Part shown: one piece after another, positions 19,201-26,167 of the stretch
Layout of the letters: each line of letters starts with the position of its first letter
Numbering within the stretch: position 1 is the stretch's first letter
Assembly (NCBI GenBank): GCA_007695295.1
Contig: REEB01000102.1
Location: 1 to 50,460 of the forward strand
Direction: 5' to 3'
Source: Puniceicoccaceae bacterium
GTDB lineage: Bacteria; Verrucomicrobiota; Verrucomicrobiia; Opitutales; Opitutaceae
Length of the DNA stretch: 50,460 nt
Program-made: the position numbers and the translations under genes
Notes under the pieces: generated by a model
Seen by the model: only the letters and a program-made list of their open reading frames with translations
What the model was told of the DNA's origin: nothing
Database searches by the model: none

Positions 19201-20537
19201 ACTCCGGCCGCCTCCTCACCACCGCCAATGGCGGCGCCACCTGGACCGAAGCCGCCGCCGGCACCGTCACTGATCCGGACACGCACTGGCAGGCCGGCGC
19301 CCGGGCCGCCGAGGAAATTCTCACCCTCGCCGGCGAACGCGGGGACCGGGCCTTCATCGCCGTGCGCACCGCCCCGCAGACGTGGCAGACCTGGGCCTCG
19401 CCGACCGCTCCGGGGCTGCAGGGAATCGCTTTCGCTTCCCAAGATGAAAAATCGGGCGGGATCGGCATCGCCGTCGGCCCCAACCGCACCGTCCTGCGCA
19501 CCACAAACGGCGGCCTCACTTGGTTCCACCAGGACTTCCGCTCCTTCCCCACCGGCTTCCCGGATGATGTCAACCTCCGCGCCGTCGCCTCCAACCGCGA
19601 CCCCGTCAACCCGGTCTTCCTCATCGCCGGCGACAACGGCCTCATCCTGCGCAGCACCAATGGCGGCCAGTTTTGGGAGGTCTTCAGCCTTCCCGCCGGC
19701 AACACCCCGGACCTCGCCGCCATCCTGTTCGCCACCAATACCAACATCGCCTACGCCGCCGGTTCGGACGGCGTGGTCTGGCGGACACCCGGAGTCGCGG
19801 CCGGCCAACCCTGGGCGGTCGATTCCCATGGCTCGCTCGGCGGTGGCGTGCATGGCATGGCCCGCTTTCCTGTCGCCGGCGGCGCCTGGGCCGTCGGTGA
19901 TTCCGGCAGCGTTTACCGGAGGCAGGTGCTGAGCGGCGCCGCGCCCCGGATCGCGGGCGAGGACTTTTCCTTCACCGGCCTCGCTCCGGGCGAACAGGGC
20001 TTCGGCACCTACACCGTCCGCAATCCCGGCACCGCCGGCGCCACCGTGAACGCCTCCCTCTCCTCCGGACCGTTCGAGGTCACACCCGCCGCGGCCGACA
20101 TCCCTCCCGGTGGCGCGGTCAACTTCCATATCGTCTACAACCCGGACAAGGAAAACTCGCTCGAGGGCGCCCTCCTGACCTTCACCAGCGGCAGCTCCAA
20201 CCTCGGCGAATTTCCGATTCTCGGGCAGAGCAGCCCGGCCCGCTGGGTGCCGCTGCCCGCGCCCAACAACCAGGACTTGGTCGGCTTCCAACTCGTCAAC
20301 CCAACCACTTGGGTTGTCGCCACCACCCAGGGCGTTTACCGCACCACCACCAGCGGACAAAGCTGGTCCCAGGTCGCCAGTGGCGCCTTCACCTCCATGA
20401 GCTTCGGCAGCACCGGTCTCGGCTTTGTGGCCGGCGGCGAACCCGGCGCGGGCGTGGTTCTGCGCGGCCAACTCTCAGGAACGCTTTGGTCTCCCATCGG
20501 CCCGGCCTCGACTTTCGGTCGGGTGGTTTCCATTTAG
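7251..20537 (+). CDS. Giant exported multidomain protein, N-terminal 4428 residues (ends at in-frame TAG)
   Basis: The predicted 4428-residue product begins with a signal peptide (LLSLILVLLCGAAALHA). A small beta domain follows (residues about 42-110; WNSEPGTWYRIERSATLDAGSWKEV), seen in exported verrucomicrobial proteins. Residues about 500-1000 and 1150-1720 are mainly helical (long Ala/Leu/Glu segments). They alternate with beta-rich Gly domains that share a pattern such as GAVRFPDANLFFSLDRG and GNFQLSAFGQAGFPGG (about 1000-1145, 1737-2460 and beyond). Cys pairs (YDCPGCEAR and others) fit an extracellular location. Near the end are two ASH/anchor-D-like domains (about 3700-3815 and 3817-3913), a Ycf48/BNR-like propeller with repeated WIVGDDGLLLRTDNGGALW units (about 3914-4220), and a third ASH domain (about 4230-4327). 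The stop lies inside the next propeller repeats, and the same frame continues without another stop to 23159. Role unknown; surface or matrix function is an inference. Confidence 0.85.
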   Translation: MASIRPPHQPWTCCARLLSLILVLLCGAAALHATPPPHPPFEETITRLPGEGWRLSWNSEPGTWYRIERSATLDAGSWKEVATVQAESNRTEWLDPNLTAPSPRFWRIVTIPVDGGLTVSQVMAYADPDTLPPTAVFALLAFSDATVVEVRFFHGNGQLRGVASRIEGPLWEWRETYDPDHPEAVSLFGWAIDSLDRTAQTPLAGFLLADPERFIPLDEAGNARPGHFVPIAADGTLGRFEFRPDGRAPASRQTGLAVIFEPGARLVFRDGAYQIAFTGEATLRRGWFDPSPLPLGGILAGPADSHSGSPEFLLPIDGVTPAVLVELLSQEPGSPITLWTHGQVPLEWFEGPLGENGVDGLGTGPVWSAIGFAPLPGQPRKASLLIDPATGEPIYQIEYHGDYIFPGGLVFRIPRQAPWRFRIFNDWRIELSGEVFISLPNGGQLSGSVSWRNGALAVALTAHRLQFEGLSSLREFLPTDPAALVPATAADLPLDSAAAAFEAYRLAYRNFSAGAVKIDSVDRERDLTPIPLPIETAASTLEAWAWRLLAIGGEGPGAAVTPQAAAALLALTGQAQAAARSGYELPEVLAWQRSLRRLRSSLHVAAEAGRAGNSAALEAELTDAETRITAALEQRLETAGPLEILGQLEDVLRIWLDLMAVVEESGEELPAASRTALETFLTLAGGLFFDRLGIEPGEFDPTLNDTILGLDRFSTAAALRNTLDFFALATLLGEEQVIEGWRMDETLGQLVTRFADVHEIDLRDALQRRSFDLALIVARQRLELMAKMQLLGVNESFPEFFNDPVLHARWDEIAEEWLNNPSRPVRRDSLLEALRYLTKILAYVPDNAGVYSESVYGDLQTILETFLLTGRFNDALTPRDWLEWIQAAVLADRLGRRFFTATLTTLGTGEEPRSPLQILVDGLVARSGGLPGATHDPQFAYLDLAAGALLAEIQSLRLEVGSLDGPAQAARREIRLAYVEALGRLLTGYQRVATRLYDTAAATPGTFAFAGDLLLPGAIRIHELAGAARFVPSSGYLSGRFSGSVEMPRFDTRLTVANASFDTRGNFQLSAFGQAGFPGGAQTAEGRVLLRVPARRPLSIAVADNGSFAVSGGADLLFPGGHTISGYLSIDDPDYIFELAYGGAIRLALMKEVTLFRPVIDPAALPDLETLAAAGRVFGAIGTGFEAFFEDLDPALFPSPADLDPGAPPEFSNPVSTVPMDAWDAWLTTFANEEIIPLLNAPIDDSFDFLRTLLATIGEELTAARRDLAPDLQRLRQLRERLDRLSRNREVLDEMAERALIGAEDLASLRSELEQNAAAAIAFAEDYLTTLPAGTDLPHRLAAIDFVVESVANGQLNGLEVQVDTALLAAGLQAGAVELLAEAGLGPDGTVVNPAQLEATSFRRLMVLANVFSDFATTETLGNLPPGVPPVNYPARRDQFYDLAMARVMDQWLQADQNQDLENLAVSTVWLLEFHSLAELGYDVDPSAIQSIDDALAAMLAILQARFAGAGGQDVANKLAFDFLQAAAANVDVESRIIRRETREQLGRTPETQVDLDRVADRGNGPAGLLRLLAAHWRVLEDNGLLDPARLDLTRQGLRGWLQGSLSAFNQAALSAEGGAIDIAWVEANFQAAFNTLLAAADIIAFIEEYLPEESGLLANWTATWQALHIEWIGVAQARKAWWLLSEYTQNLAVAAVRFGDGVGAATAAAFHAAGGQALAGLQSVAGDFAALLAGVDAQAFLFPLPGDLVIDRLFGRLEFNRQSGFWKVNLGGAVRFPDANLFFSLDRGELASNGDFILALRTAGPAPFGLDDSLRLDIANAFSLSGNLIDFTLSSASASGTLIRQLSGGGQEVYTLSLGYAYLPPPPPSTARGEHRFNFSLGVGGDLEVFTEDLVVFRGGLGFELVIGPDGNSTQGAFEASAVVGILLKDGASAPFTPGDFELRLEGQASVQISGEESIVTLSGHLFLPQDFQAATCGAPGIPDPAAGRPVVSIPALQPLSFTYRSPEHPTPALRDTVAFAGALSLGNLRFSLPGLDLLWVDVCSLTLAFGFDSATGRPTAVLSDVAAIVNVPLPDGQTIRTAIRVGEWSLNRLPQDASIGLLGDLAFLNLGGFRLEALGADPFTGIPRSSIAIDPAESTFVITGTFRAVAENWFQDAAGIPVPVVNQWNDVSLTVNLPAAGFPSFADFSFDLGQVSLGCGPFFNHPPCELYLVGGMSVVNPVLTLVNPLRALRPTATNPFVIRLDLGVKFQTGIDYSITLTGQSMQLIFNGDPRGPLVDVDSLTGCIEADGNPISQEPLFQGLPLFVNEFCLTLKNVTGGEAIPLIPDDAAELPAFSIDNVEIKLSAGINFSVEGQPLIYGEFRDLVVGFVDGVPHPNVDGIGFGIDLTPFLGEELPFAGQVFIGGFQTGNYYFSGLLSANIKGNIVQAITAFDLSGPRGLCVGFAGAEAAIQLAYGFVLTGARGGLARSTGFVDPCAFITEMGINPITGRPAPTLGDLTDPPGPDSCTAALTSWEALLAIREGQTPEQREQFALSVAQAETVRCLIAEAGLDEADAVELVDGATPEDLAVLNEFVDENRLELAEFCPGPNTCPPASLGFLAQPHPESFIKDSPYEGRAIIKGTSLDETALNFFGINRDFVDAFVPDLGVDLDLIAARFAEHVRLGVEFVTPRPPADLAEIIAPLPVPDWALQFEAQLEENMNRLELGFYNAIVCALEGLGIPGTREELVDTLWDIVREAAYAGVPYEDVTLRLEGSFSYTGISTFASVTAGVLISTTGTSGLFGSINVFGIPFGTISAFTTQTDAYGRPSTGICGELVAAIGPFEIGRGGFIYDCPGCEARLFEVFFDLADALTGPYVYERMLEVAPEKALPGVPPIQNLILLATEDEKGAFLAAVLNTPPTLSSGQLTSAFRAFLIKLGNTLAPRLSYCAATQPKLFGFSLNGENALASSISYIGPKDPDNIDENATFLYGSRTAFSPFQMTAQTLLGATGGGSILGAFVPAIDQAALSTVWELPLPGTLLGELFDLSPEQFLHQQVHRFLTTSANTFDYSLSPLGMELGRASGRLLFPSYDHHPVGSNPRIPPADRGLPPPHEVLLAALGNSPNDPNLLGNPFWLGSSAEVAALFADNPDYDFTGQTASLVDDYFPHGGLLGAASFEIPLLLSQGLPESFFTVINPASVEVLEWLAAVGEFIIYLGSTERGGDLGFYLPAPNPPSLLGDGFPTSPLALLESLRTFDPLGELEEFYPFDRAFFRGRTDINLLGLPLASGSLVLVPAEGIFELEARIQAGSWLDAMFGTAGAQSQSPGSGQALLTASLDLGPAADVPVSDLVDDLIIELAALGSNPSPAEIQSFLDGLLFDFEQRLPRVGLEASLDFSVPEFLETFLWTEGAAEAVLFGFTPRFDPDYEPENDSPYAVARRQGGIGFRGSFTIGFEPLGLGLEVADASVAILGDTSPLGIPRFVANLEAPGGQLGYAGLAFEQVRVRFDTDPGPDGELVVFTGQSTPPQLGPLLHVEALDGSPLLGGSVAVVNSSPFPTATVRFDAARVLLPLLGNAEALIHGDGPNGEWSFSAAPGEAWSATLEIPGTLEFRNPLEVLAGNLQGEVLLTLDPTSPTGAFFAELEGVGLESFTLRVALATEGTLTLFPGQPTETSLTLGQGGAVCLLVDSSGRAYVDLGNRTLPLAGGLLAASGRVEFGFEPLDLTPGLAVSTAQLSFGATPLGNSQTAALTLSNTGIGSLTVDTTVSGPAGVFLVDTPRVVLGSFESREIEIRFLPATPGAAAGTLGLVGAGTGQPLASVQLTGSGVATPLIHLSDTAIDFGPVARGDSAEHRLVITNPGTGNMIVQSSFQPATSVFEVFPSVISVPAGQQRELQLTFRPTATGAASTVLQLNTNAGAQSVSLSGSGINRNWHQQRGGGETLRAAHFTSATAGWIVGDDGLLLRTDNGGALWRRQPGIDASQWRAVAFHVNGNHGLIAGHSGRLLTTANGGATWTEAAAGTVTDPDTHWQAGARAAEEILTLAGERGDRAFIAVRTAPQTWQTWASPTAPGLQGIAFASQDEKSGGIGIAVGPNRTVLRTTNGGLTWFHQDFRSFPTGFPDDVNLRAVASNRDPVNPVFLIAGDNGLILRSTNGGQFWEVFSLPAGNTPDLAAILFATNTNIAYAAGSDGVVWRTPGVAAGQPWAVDSHGSLGGGVHGMARFPVAGGAWAVGDSGSVYRRQVLSGAAPRIAGEDFSFTGLAPGEQGFGTYTVRNPGTAGATVNASLSSGPFEVTPAAADIPPGGAVNFHIVYNPDKENSLEGALLTFTSGSSNLGEFPILGQSSPARWVPLPAPNNQDLVGFQLVNPTTWVVATTQGVYRTTTSGQSWSQVASGAFTSMSFGSTGLGFVAGGEPGAGVVLRGQLSGTLWSPIGPASTFGRVVSI

Positions 20538-20765
20538 ACCACGGTTCTGCCCAATCTGAGCACCGGAGTCATTTTCTCCACCGAACCGGAGGGCGCCGTC
20601 CCCGCCGAGGTTTGGACTTCTAACAACAATGGCGGCGCTTGGTTCAACCAGGGGCGGCCCGTCGCCTCTGGTTACACAGGCGATCCGGTCTGGCGTAATG
20701 AGGACATCCTTTTCGCCATCCATCAAAACACGCTCCACCGGCTCCACCCGTCTGTCGGCCGTTGG

Positions 20766-23159
20766 GTGCTGACCTACACCGGCCCCCACCCCCTGCGTCA
20801 TGTCCGGTTCACGGGCTCGAGCAATGGCTGGCGCGTCGGTGACCTGGGCGGCTTTCACACCAGCACCGACGGCGGAGCCAACTGGAGCACCGGCAGCGCG
20901 CCACTCGGCCAGCACCGCCACGTCCTCTTTGCCGACACCAACACCGGCTGGCTCGTCACCCGCGGCGCCGGGCTTTCGCTGATCTACGGAACTGACAACA
21001 GCAGCGACTGGAACATCCAGCACCTTGAGATGGACGGCTTCGGCGGACGGGAAATCCGCGGCCTGCACCGGCGGGTTTCCGGCGGCACCCCCCACCTCAT
21101 CGCCTATGGCGATCGCGGCGGTCTCTGGCGCTTCGAGGAGGCCATCGCCGAACCGGCCGGCTTTCTCGGTCTGCCCGCCCAAGTCAATGTGGGTTCCGCT
21201 CCGGTCGGCGGTGCCACCCAAGTCACGTTCGAGGTTCCCAATCTCGGCTCGGCCCCCATCACACTCTTCGAGCCGGCCCTCGAGTCCGACGGCGGCAGCC
21301 CGCTGCCGTTTCTCGTCAATGGCGACACCTTCATCCCTCCGGGCGAGGTCGGCCGCTTCGAAATCACCTTCCGCCCCACCGCACCAGGGGATTTCCGCGC
21401 CACCCTCCGCCTCGCCGGTGACTCCATCAATGCCGAGGCGGAAATCGAACTCATCGGCCGCGGGGTGATCGTGCCCGCCACCATCATCGTCGATACCCAC
21501 CCCTCCGGCGGACTCATCCGGGTCAACGGCGTCACCACCCCCCTGCCCGCGGTCTACCGCGTGGTCGAGGGACCGGCCGAACCCGGCGAGTGGAGCCTCG
21601 GGGAAACCCGCTCCCTCGTGGCCGGCGCCATCAACCACCGCGATGGTCTCCACTACCGCTTCTCCCGCTGGCGCGATGCCGGCGGCGCGGTCAACCAAAG
21701 CGTCACCGCCGACGGGACCACCCAGTATTGGATCGCTGAATACCAGCCCACCCCCCCTCCGCCGCCTCCTTTCGTGGAACCTCCGGTCGCATCGCCCGAA
21801 CCCTGTGAGGTACACCCGCCGGAAGCCGGCGTTCTTCAGGGGCCGTGGATCCGCATCTCCAACGCCACCCTCCAACTGGTGCCGCTCGGGAACGACGGAC
21901 GCCTCCTTGCCGAGGGCGCCCTGCTCCTCGCACCCAACCGGGCTGAGGGACACCTCAAGACCAGCGCCCTCACCCTGACCCAGGGCGGCGCGGAGATTGT
22001 TCACCTCACGGCCGGATCCTTGAGCTTCGGCCTTGAGGATGGTCTCTTCACCTTCGAGGCCTTCCAACCGGGCCTGCGCGTCTTCACCCGGCCCGCATTG
22101 CCACCGGCCTCAATACGGCTCGCGGCCAATCCAAGTGCCTTCCGCTTTGAGGGCGATTTCGCCCTGCCCGAGGGTCTCCCCCTGCTGCCCGGGTTGATCG
22201 AGTTCGGACCCGCCGAGGCCGGCTTCCGATTCGGCGAATCGATCATCCCCTCCATCTCCGCGGAGGGCTCCATCCGGATACTCAAGCGGCCGAATGGCAC
22301 TTGGGCGCTGACCCGGGCCTTCGCCTTCGACAGCGCCGACGCGGCCAACTCCATCGGCCTCCCCTCCGCCTTCACCCTGATTGACCTCGGCGTCGTCCGC
22401 ATCCGCGGCGACCAGCAGTCCGGCCTCATCGTCCAACGCTCGGGCTCCGTCTTCACCCTCGGGGCGCAGGATCTGCTCTTCGACGGCTTCGGGATCAGCG
22501 CTTTCCGCTTTTCCCCCACCGTCAACAGCACCGGGCAGATCGCCGTCACCCTCGGCGGCGGCGGCATCGCCATCGGGCCGGCCGTTTTCACCCCCCAGCC
22601 CGGCCAACCCAACCCGGCCTTCGCCTGGAACGCCCTCTCCGGAAACGTCCTCATCACCGTCCCGGCCTCCAACGTATCGACTGGTCTGATACCGGGAGAG
22701 ACCTTCACCACCCCGGCTTTCGACTTCGACAGCACCGCGGATTTCGAATTCAAGTTCGACTTTCCCGACACCTTCGCCGGCCTCTCCCTCACCTCGGGCC
22801 CGGCGAAAAAGAATTACCTCATCTTCGAGCGCAAAGACGGCATCCCCGGCCTCCGCCTTCGCAACGAGGTATCCGGTTTCTGGGGACGCACCACCCTGCG
22901 CATGGAAGCCCGCGGCGCCCCGGCCTTCTCCCTCTCGGGCACGGTCGGCTGGCGGGTTGACTTCCCGGCCGGCAACCGGATCGGGAGCACCTCCCTCGGC
23001 TTCGACACCGGTGACGCCCCCTACGAATTCAGCGCCCGCCGCCGCCTCGGCGGCATCCCGGTCGAGCTGGGCTTCGGCACTGCCGGCATTCCACGCATCT
23101 GCCCGCTCGCCTGCCTGCCCGGCCAGGCTCTCGGAGATTGCCCCGGCGGCTGCCCATGA
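20766..23159 (+). CDS. C-terminal continuation of the giant protein after the amber codon
   Basis: This is in the same frame as the giant gene. Translation directly after TAG (20535-20537) reads TTVLPNLSTGVIFSTEPEG and joins this 797-codon ORF without a gap, so 20538-20765 also belongs to it. It has no signal peptide or ribosome-binding site; the GTG at 20766 falls inside a propeller repeat and is only the first formal start. Content: the rest of the Ycf48-like propeller (FTGSSNGWRVGDLGGFHTS), a fourth ASH domain (21170-21470), an InlB/Big-like repeat (21480-21750), a Pro-rich linker (PTPPPPPPFVEPPVASPEP) and a 430-residue beta-rich C-terminal domain ending in a Cys-rich tail. No PEP-CTERM or LPXTG sorting signal is seen. 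It is probably part of one gene of about 5300 codons. Confidence 0.75.
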   Translation: MLTYTGPHPLRHVRFTGSSNGWRVGDLGGFHTSTDGGANWSTGSAPLGQHRHVLFADTNTGWLVTRGAGLSLIYGTDNSSDWNIQHLEMDGFGGREIRGLHRRVSGGTPHLIAYGDRGGLWRFEEAIAEPAGFLGLPAQVNVGSAPVGGATQVTFEVPNLGSAPITLFEPALESDGGSPLPFLVNGDTFIPPGEVGRFEITFRPTAPGDFRATLRLAGDSINAEAEIELIGRGVIVPATIIVDTHPSGGLIRVNGVTTPLPAVYRVVEGPAEPGEWSLGETRSLVAGAINHRDGLHYRFSRWRDAGGAVNQSVTADGTTQYWIAEYQPTPPPPPPFVEPPVASPEPCEVHPPEAGVLQGPWIRISNATLQLVPLGNDGRLLAEGALLLAPNRAEGHLKTSALTLTQGGAEIVHLTAGSLSFGLEDGLFTFEAFQPGLRVFTRPALPPASIRLAANPSAFRFEGDFALPEGLPLLPGLIEFGPAEAGFRFGESIIPSISAEGSIRILKRPNGTWALTRAFAFDSADAANSIGLPSAFTLIDLGVVRIRGDQQSGLIVQRSGSVFTLGAQDLLFDGFGISAFRFSPTVNSTGQIAVTLGGGGIAIGPAVFTPQPGQPNPAFAWNALSGNVLITVPASNVSTGLIPGETFTTPAFDFDSTADFEFKFDFPDTFAGLSLTSGPAKKNYLIFERKDGIPGLRLRNEVSGFWGRTTLRMEARGAPAFSLSGTVGWRVDFPAGNRIGSTSLGFDTGDAPYEFSARRRLGGIPVELGFGTAGIPRICPLACLPGQALGDCPGGCP

Positions 23160-23436
23160 CTCCCCATAACGCGCCTCTCGTTGGCAGGAGAACTCCAAAA
23201 CCGCGGAGGGCCTTCACCTGCTGTGCCCATGTCCACGCACCCACCGGTCCGAATCAGAAAAGCAGGAATGCCGACCCTTCTCTTAACCCGGTCGGAAGTT
23301 TGCTGCATCCCCCCTTCTCCAAGACCCATAAACCCACCTCAAAGAGGATTTTTTCACTTTGCATGGGCCGAATTCAGCAGCCTAACTGGTGGGCGATCCG
23401 ATTCGAAACCATTGAATTTCCTATCATCACTCCCCG

Positions 23437-25512
23437 GTGAGCGCGGATCCGATGCGTAGAGGCGGGGTCCGGGCCATCCTCCGGGCCCTGGGGGAGGAGC
23501 TCGCGGAAACGTTGGCGTTGGTTCGCCAGACCTCCGTTCCCTTCTGGACCGGCGTCCTTGTCCTCTTCGGCGCTCTGGCCTTCGCCGGCCTTCTCCCCCT
23601 GGGTCGATTCTCACTCTACCTACAGTGCGTCACCCTCTCCTGCTTCGGACTCTTGGTCTTCCAAGCCGACGGACTGGCCCGGGAATTCCGCCGGGATGAC
23701 GCTATGGAACTCCGGGAACGGGAAGGCGAGCTGGTGGTGGCTCGCCTCCCCACCCTCCTGGTCCTGGCGGCCCTCCCTCTCTACTTGGCCGGGCAGGCCA
23801 TCCTCTTCCAGCGGGTGATGCTCCACCTGCCCGGCGTCCTGGAGGGCACCGGTTGGGGGGATGCCTGGCGCCTCTCTCTTCACAATCTCCTCTACACCGA
23901 AATCCTCCTGGATGCGGCGGACCTCTTCCACCTCAGGTTGGCCCCGGATCCGGAGCATCGCTTGGGACAGGTCCTGGTCTTCGTGACCCGGGCTCTTTTG
24001 AGCCTGGCCTTCATTCGGGTCCTGATCCAGATCGGTCGGGCCGCTTACTTTCGGGCCCACGGCCTGGGTCGGGGAGTAGACCATGGAAAGGCCCTTGAGC
24101 GCGCCGTGGAGCAGGATGACCTTCCCGGCATCCGCCACGCCCTCGACAGCCTCTTCCTAGGGCTGCAAGAAGCCATCGACCCGCTCCTGGACCGAGCCTT
24201 GGAGACCGACCAACGCACTCCCCGCCGCTGCCTTCACGCCCTTCGAGTCTGGGCGATACCGGTCTTGGAAGCCCGCCTGGCGGAGGCGGCGGAGCCCGAT
24301 CCCAGGGCGGAGGCCTTGCTGGCGGAGCTGTTGGAAGGGAAGCCCCCCGACCCACCGGAAGCCGGCCGGCCGACTTGGCGACGTCTCACCGTGCCCCTCC
24401 TGCCTCCCGCCGTGCTCCTCCTGGGTCTCGGCGCGGTCCACCACGTAGGCGGATGGCCCGGCCTGGGTCTTGGGTTCGCACTCCTCCTTCTCCTGGCCGG
24501 ATTCCTCCTCCGACCCAAGGCGTCGCTGGAGCGGGGAGTGGAGTTGGGGGTTTTCCCCCCTTTTCCGGGGCGTCATCTCGCCCGCCACACGGTGGCCGTG
24601 GCACTGGGGCTCTCATTGGCCTTCCTGGCCACGGCGTGGGTGGTCTTCGGGGTGGCAGCGACTACTGTATCCGAGATCTTTCTCACCTCTCACCCTCCGG
24701 ATCGCGGCGAGATCGGGCGGTTCCTCCTCGCGAACGTCCTCCGCCTCCAGATCTTCTTCAGCGCCCCCGACCTTTTCGCCCTCTGGCTCCCTCCCTTCGA
24801 ACAGCGCCCTTTCGTCGGAAGCGCGCTCACCTTCCTTGTCCGCACCGCCCTCAACCTTGGGCTCGTGGCGGTGGCCTTGGGCGCCCTTTCGGTGAGCTTC
24901 AGCCGCCTCTTGGGTGGGTCGCGCCTCCTTGGGAATGACGAGTTGGCCATCCGCATTGAGGCGGATCGGGGCGGGCGTTTCGCCCCGGAGCTCATCGAGC
25001 ACCATGCAGGCGCCCTCATGGAGGAGCTTTGGAACCTCATGCGGACCGCCCGCCGCGCCCGCCACCGCCGGGCGGTGGCCGAAGGGTGCTCCTGGATCGT
25101 CTTGGAGCCCCCGGAGGACCCGGCCCTGGCGGACCTCCTCCCCACCACCGTGGTGGCGTCCCGCGTGGCTCAAGAAGAGGGGGCCGACCACGCCGCCCTC
25201 GAACTATTGGAAAGAGTGCGGGTGGATGGCCGGATCCCGCACCTCTTCCCGGCGAGCCGGATCCAGTTGGCGGCTCATCTCGCGGTGGCCCTCCACGGCA
25301 CGGGAAACCCCTCCGACGCACTGGAGATCCTGGCCCTGGCGGAGGAGGAGTTCCATGCATGTTCCGGCACCATGGTGCCCCCCGACCGGGAGGATGCCGA
25401 GGCGGAGCTGGCGCTGGCCCGGGAAACCGTCAGGCCCGGGGAGGATCCGGGTCCGTCTCCGGCCGATAACCCGCCTTCGACCCCTCCGCCACCTCAGGCT
25501 GAAGGGAGCTGA
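23437..25512 (+). CDS. Multi-pass membrane protein of unknown function with an internal repeat
   Basis: A 691-residue ORF with a GTG start; an ATG at 23452 is an equally good start and no clear ribosome-binding site decides. Membrane helices cluster in two groups (residues about 30-75 and 105-205; about 340-365 and 385-500). The groups share a motif: NLLYTEILLDAADLFHLRL at about 150 and NVLRLQIFFSAPDLFALWL at about 432, each followed by an R..G..L.FV.RALL-type helix, which suggests duplication of a membrane module. Residues 500-650 are soluble and helical, perhaps TPR-like; the tail is Pro-rich. Gly codons favour GGG and Glu codons GAG more than neighbouring genes, hinting at separate origin. 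It converges on, and overlaps by 83 bp, the next gene. I do not recognise the family. Confidence 0.7.
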   Translation: MSADPMRRGGVRAILRALGEELAETLALVRQTSVPFWTGVLVLFGALAFAGLLPLGRFSLYLQCVTLSCFGLLVFQADGLAREFRRDDAMELREREGELVVARLPTLLVLAALPLYLAGQAILFQRVMLHLPGVLEGTGWGDAWRLSLHNLLYTEILLDAADLFHLRLAPDPEHRLGQVLVFVTRALLSLAFIRVLIQIGRAAYFRAHGLGRGVDHGKALERAVEQDDLPGIRHALDSLFLGLQEAIDPLLDRALETDQRTPRRCLHALRVWAIPVLEARLAEAAEPDPRAEALLAELLEGKPPDPPEAGRPTWRRLTVPLLPPAVLLLGLGAVHHVGGWPGLGLGFALLLLLAGFLLRPKASLERGVELGVFPPFPGRHLARHTVAVALGLSLAFLATAWVVFGVAATTVSEIFLTSHPPDRGEIGRFLLANVLRLQIFFSAPDLFALWLPPFEQRPFVGSALTFLVRTALNLGLVAVALGALSVSFSRLLGGSRLLGNDELAIRIEADRGGRFAPELIEHHAGALMEELWNLMRTARRARHRRAVAEGCSWIVLEPPEDPALADLLPTTVVASRVAQEEGADHAALELLERVRVDGRIPHLFPASRIQLAAHLAVALHGTGNPSDALEILALAEEEFHACSGTMVPPDREDAEAELALARETVRPGEDPGPSPADNPPSTPPPPQAEGS

Positions 25513-26167
25513 GGGCCTCCTCCCTAAGGCGGGCCAGCATCCATTGAAGCCGGTCTTCGGCCTTCCGCACGGCGAAGCGGCAGTACCAGCGGTACCAAAG
25601 GAGCACGACCACGAGCACAGCCAATCCGGCCCCCGAAGCCAAGATGGGAAGCGAGATCCCGTCCAGCACTGGAGCGAAGGAAAGCAGGCGAGGGACCAGG
25701 AAAACAGCGCCACCTACTCCCAAAAGAGCACCCCCCAGGAGCACGAAGGGGAGAAACCAGAGGCCCAGGGTCACCTCCCGGTCCAGATCGGCGCCGACCT
25801 CCAGTGCGGCCCCTCCCGCCACCGGGGAGATTCGGAGTTCCAGGATCTTGATCAAGACCCTGTTGAGGCGGCCTTCGAATAATATTCGTTCCATCAATTG
25901 ATCCCTCGACTCGTAGGAAGCCAGCAAGGGCGGCAGGTGGAACACAGCGGCCCCCCCCTCTGCCGGGTGCCCACCGAGGGTGTCGTGGAGCTGGAGGGAG
26001 AAGGGCGGATGGGGCAGGACCCGCCCCGCGGTGATCCACACCCAATGGGGTTCGGCGGGCACTTCCTGACGAACGACGAGGGTTCCCCCTGTGATTCCGT
26101 AGAGGAAGCGAGCCACTCTCTCCGCCAAAGGGTGCCGCCCCGGAGAGTCCTGATGTGCCTGAGCCAT
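25430..26167 (-). CDS. Membrane protein of unknown function, convergent with the preceding gene
   Basis: The 245-residue protein starts from the ATG at 26167 (MAQAHQDSPGRHPLAERV). The frame is open further upstream, so a non-ATG start is possible. An N-terminal soluble alpha/beta region (residues 1-130) is followed by two membrane helices (about 150-172, WFLPFVLLGGALLGVGGAVFLV; about 185-205, LPILASGAGLAVLVVVLLW). A short charged cytoplasmic tail carries an amphipathic helix (VRKAEDRLQWMLARLREEALSSL). The last 83 bp overlap the end of the opposite gene. Similar base and codon character to that partner suggests the two arrived together. Not assigned to a family. Confidence 0.6.
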   Translation of the reverse strand: MAQAHQDSPGRHPLAERVARFLYGITGGTLVVRQEVPAEPHWVWITAGRVLPHPPFSLQLHDTLGGHPAEGGAAVFHLPPLLASYESRDQLMERILFEGRLNRVLIKILELRISPVAGGAALEVGADLDREVTLGLWFLPFVLLGGALLGVGGAVFLVPRLLSFAPVLDGISLPILASGAGLAVLVVVLLWYRWYCRFAVRKAEDRLQWMLARLREEALSSLQPEVAEGSKAGYRPETDPDPPRA

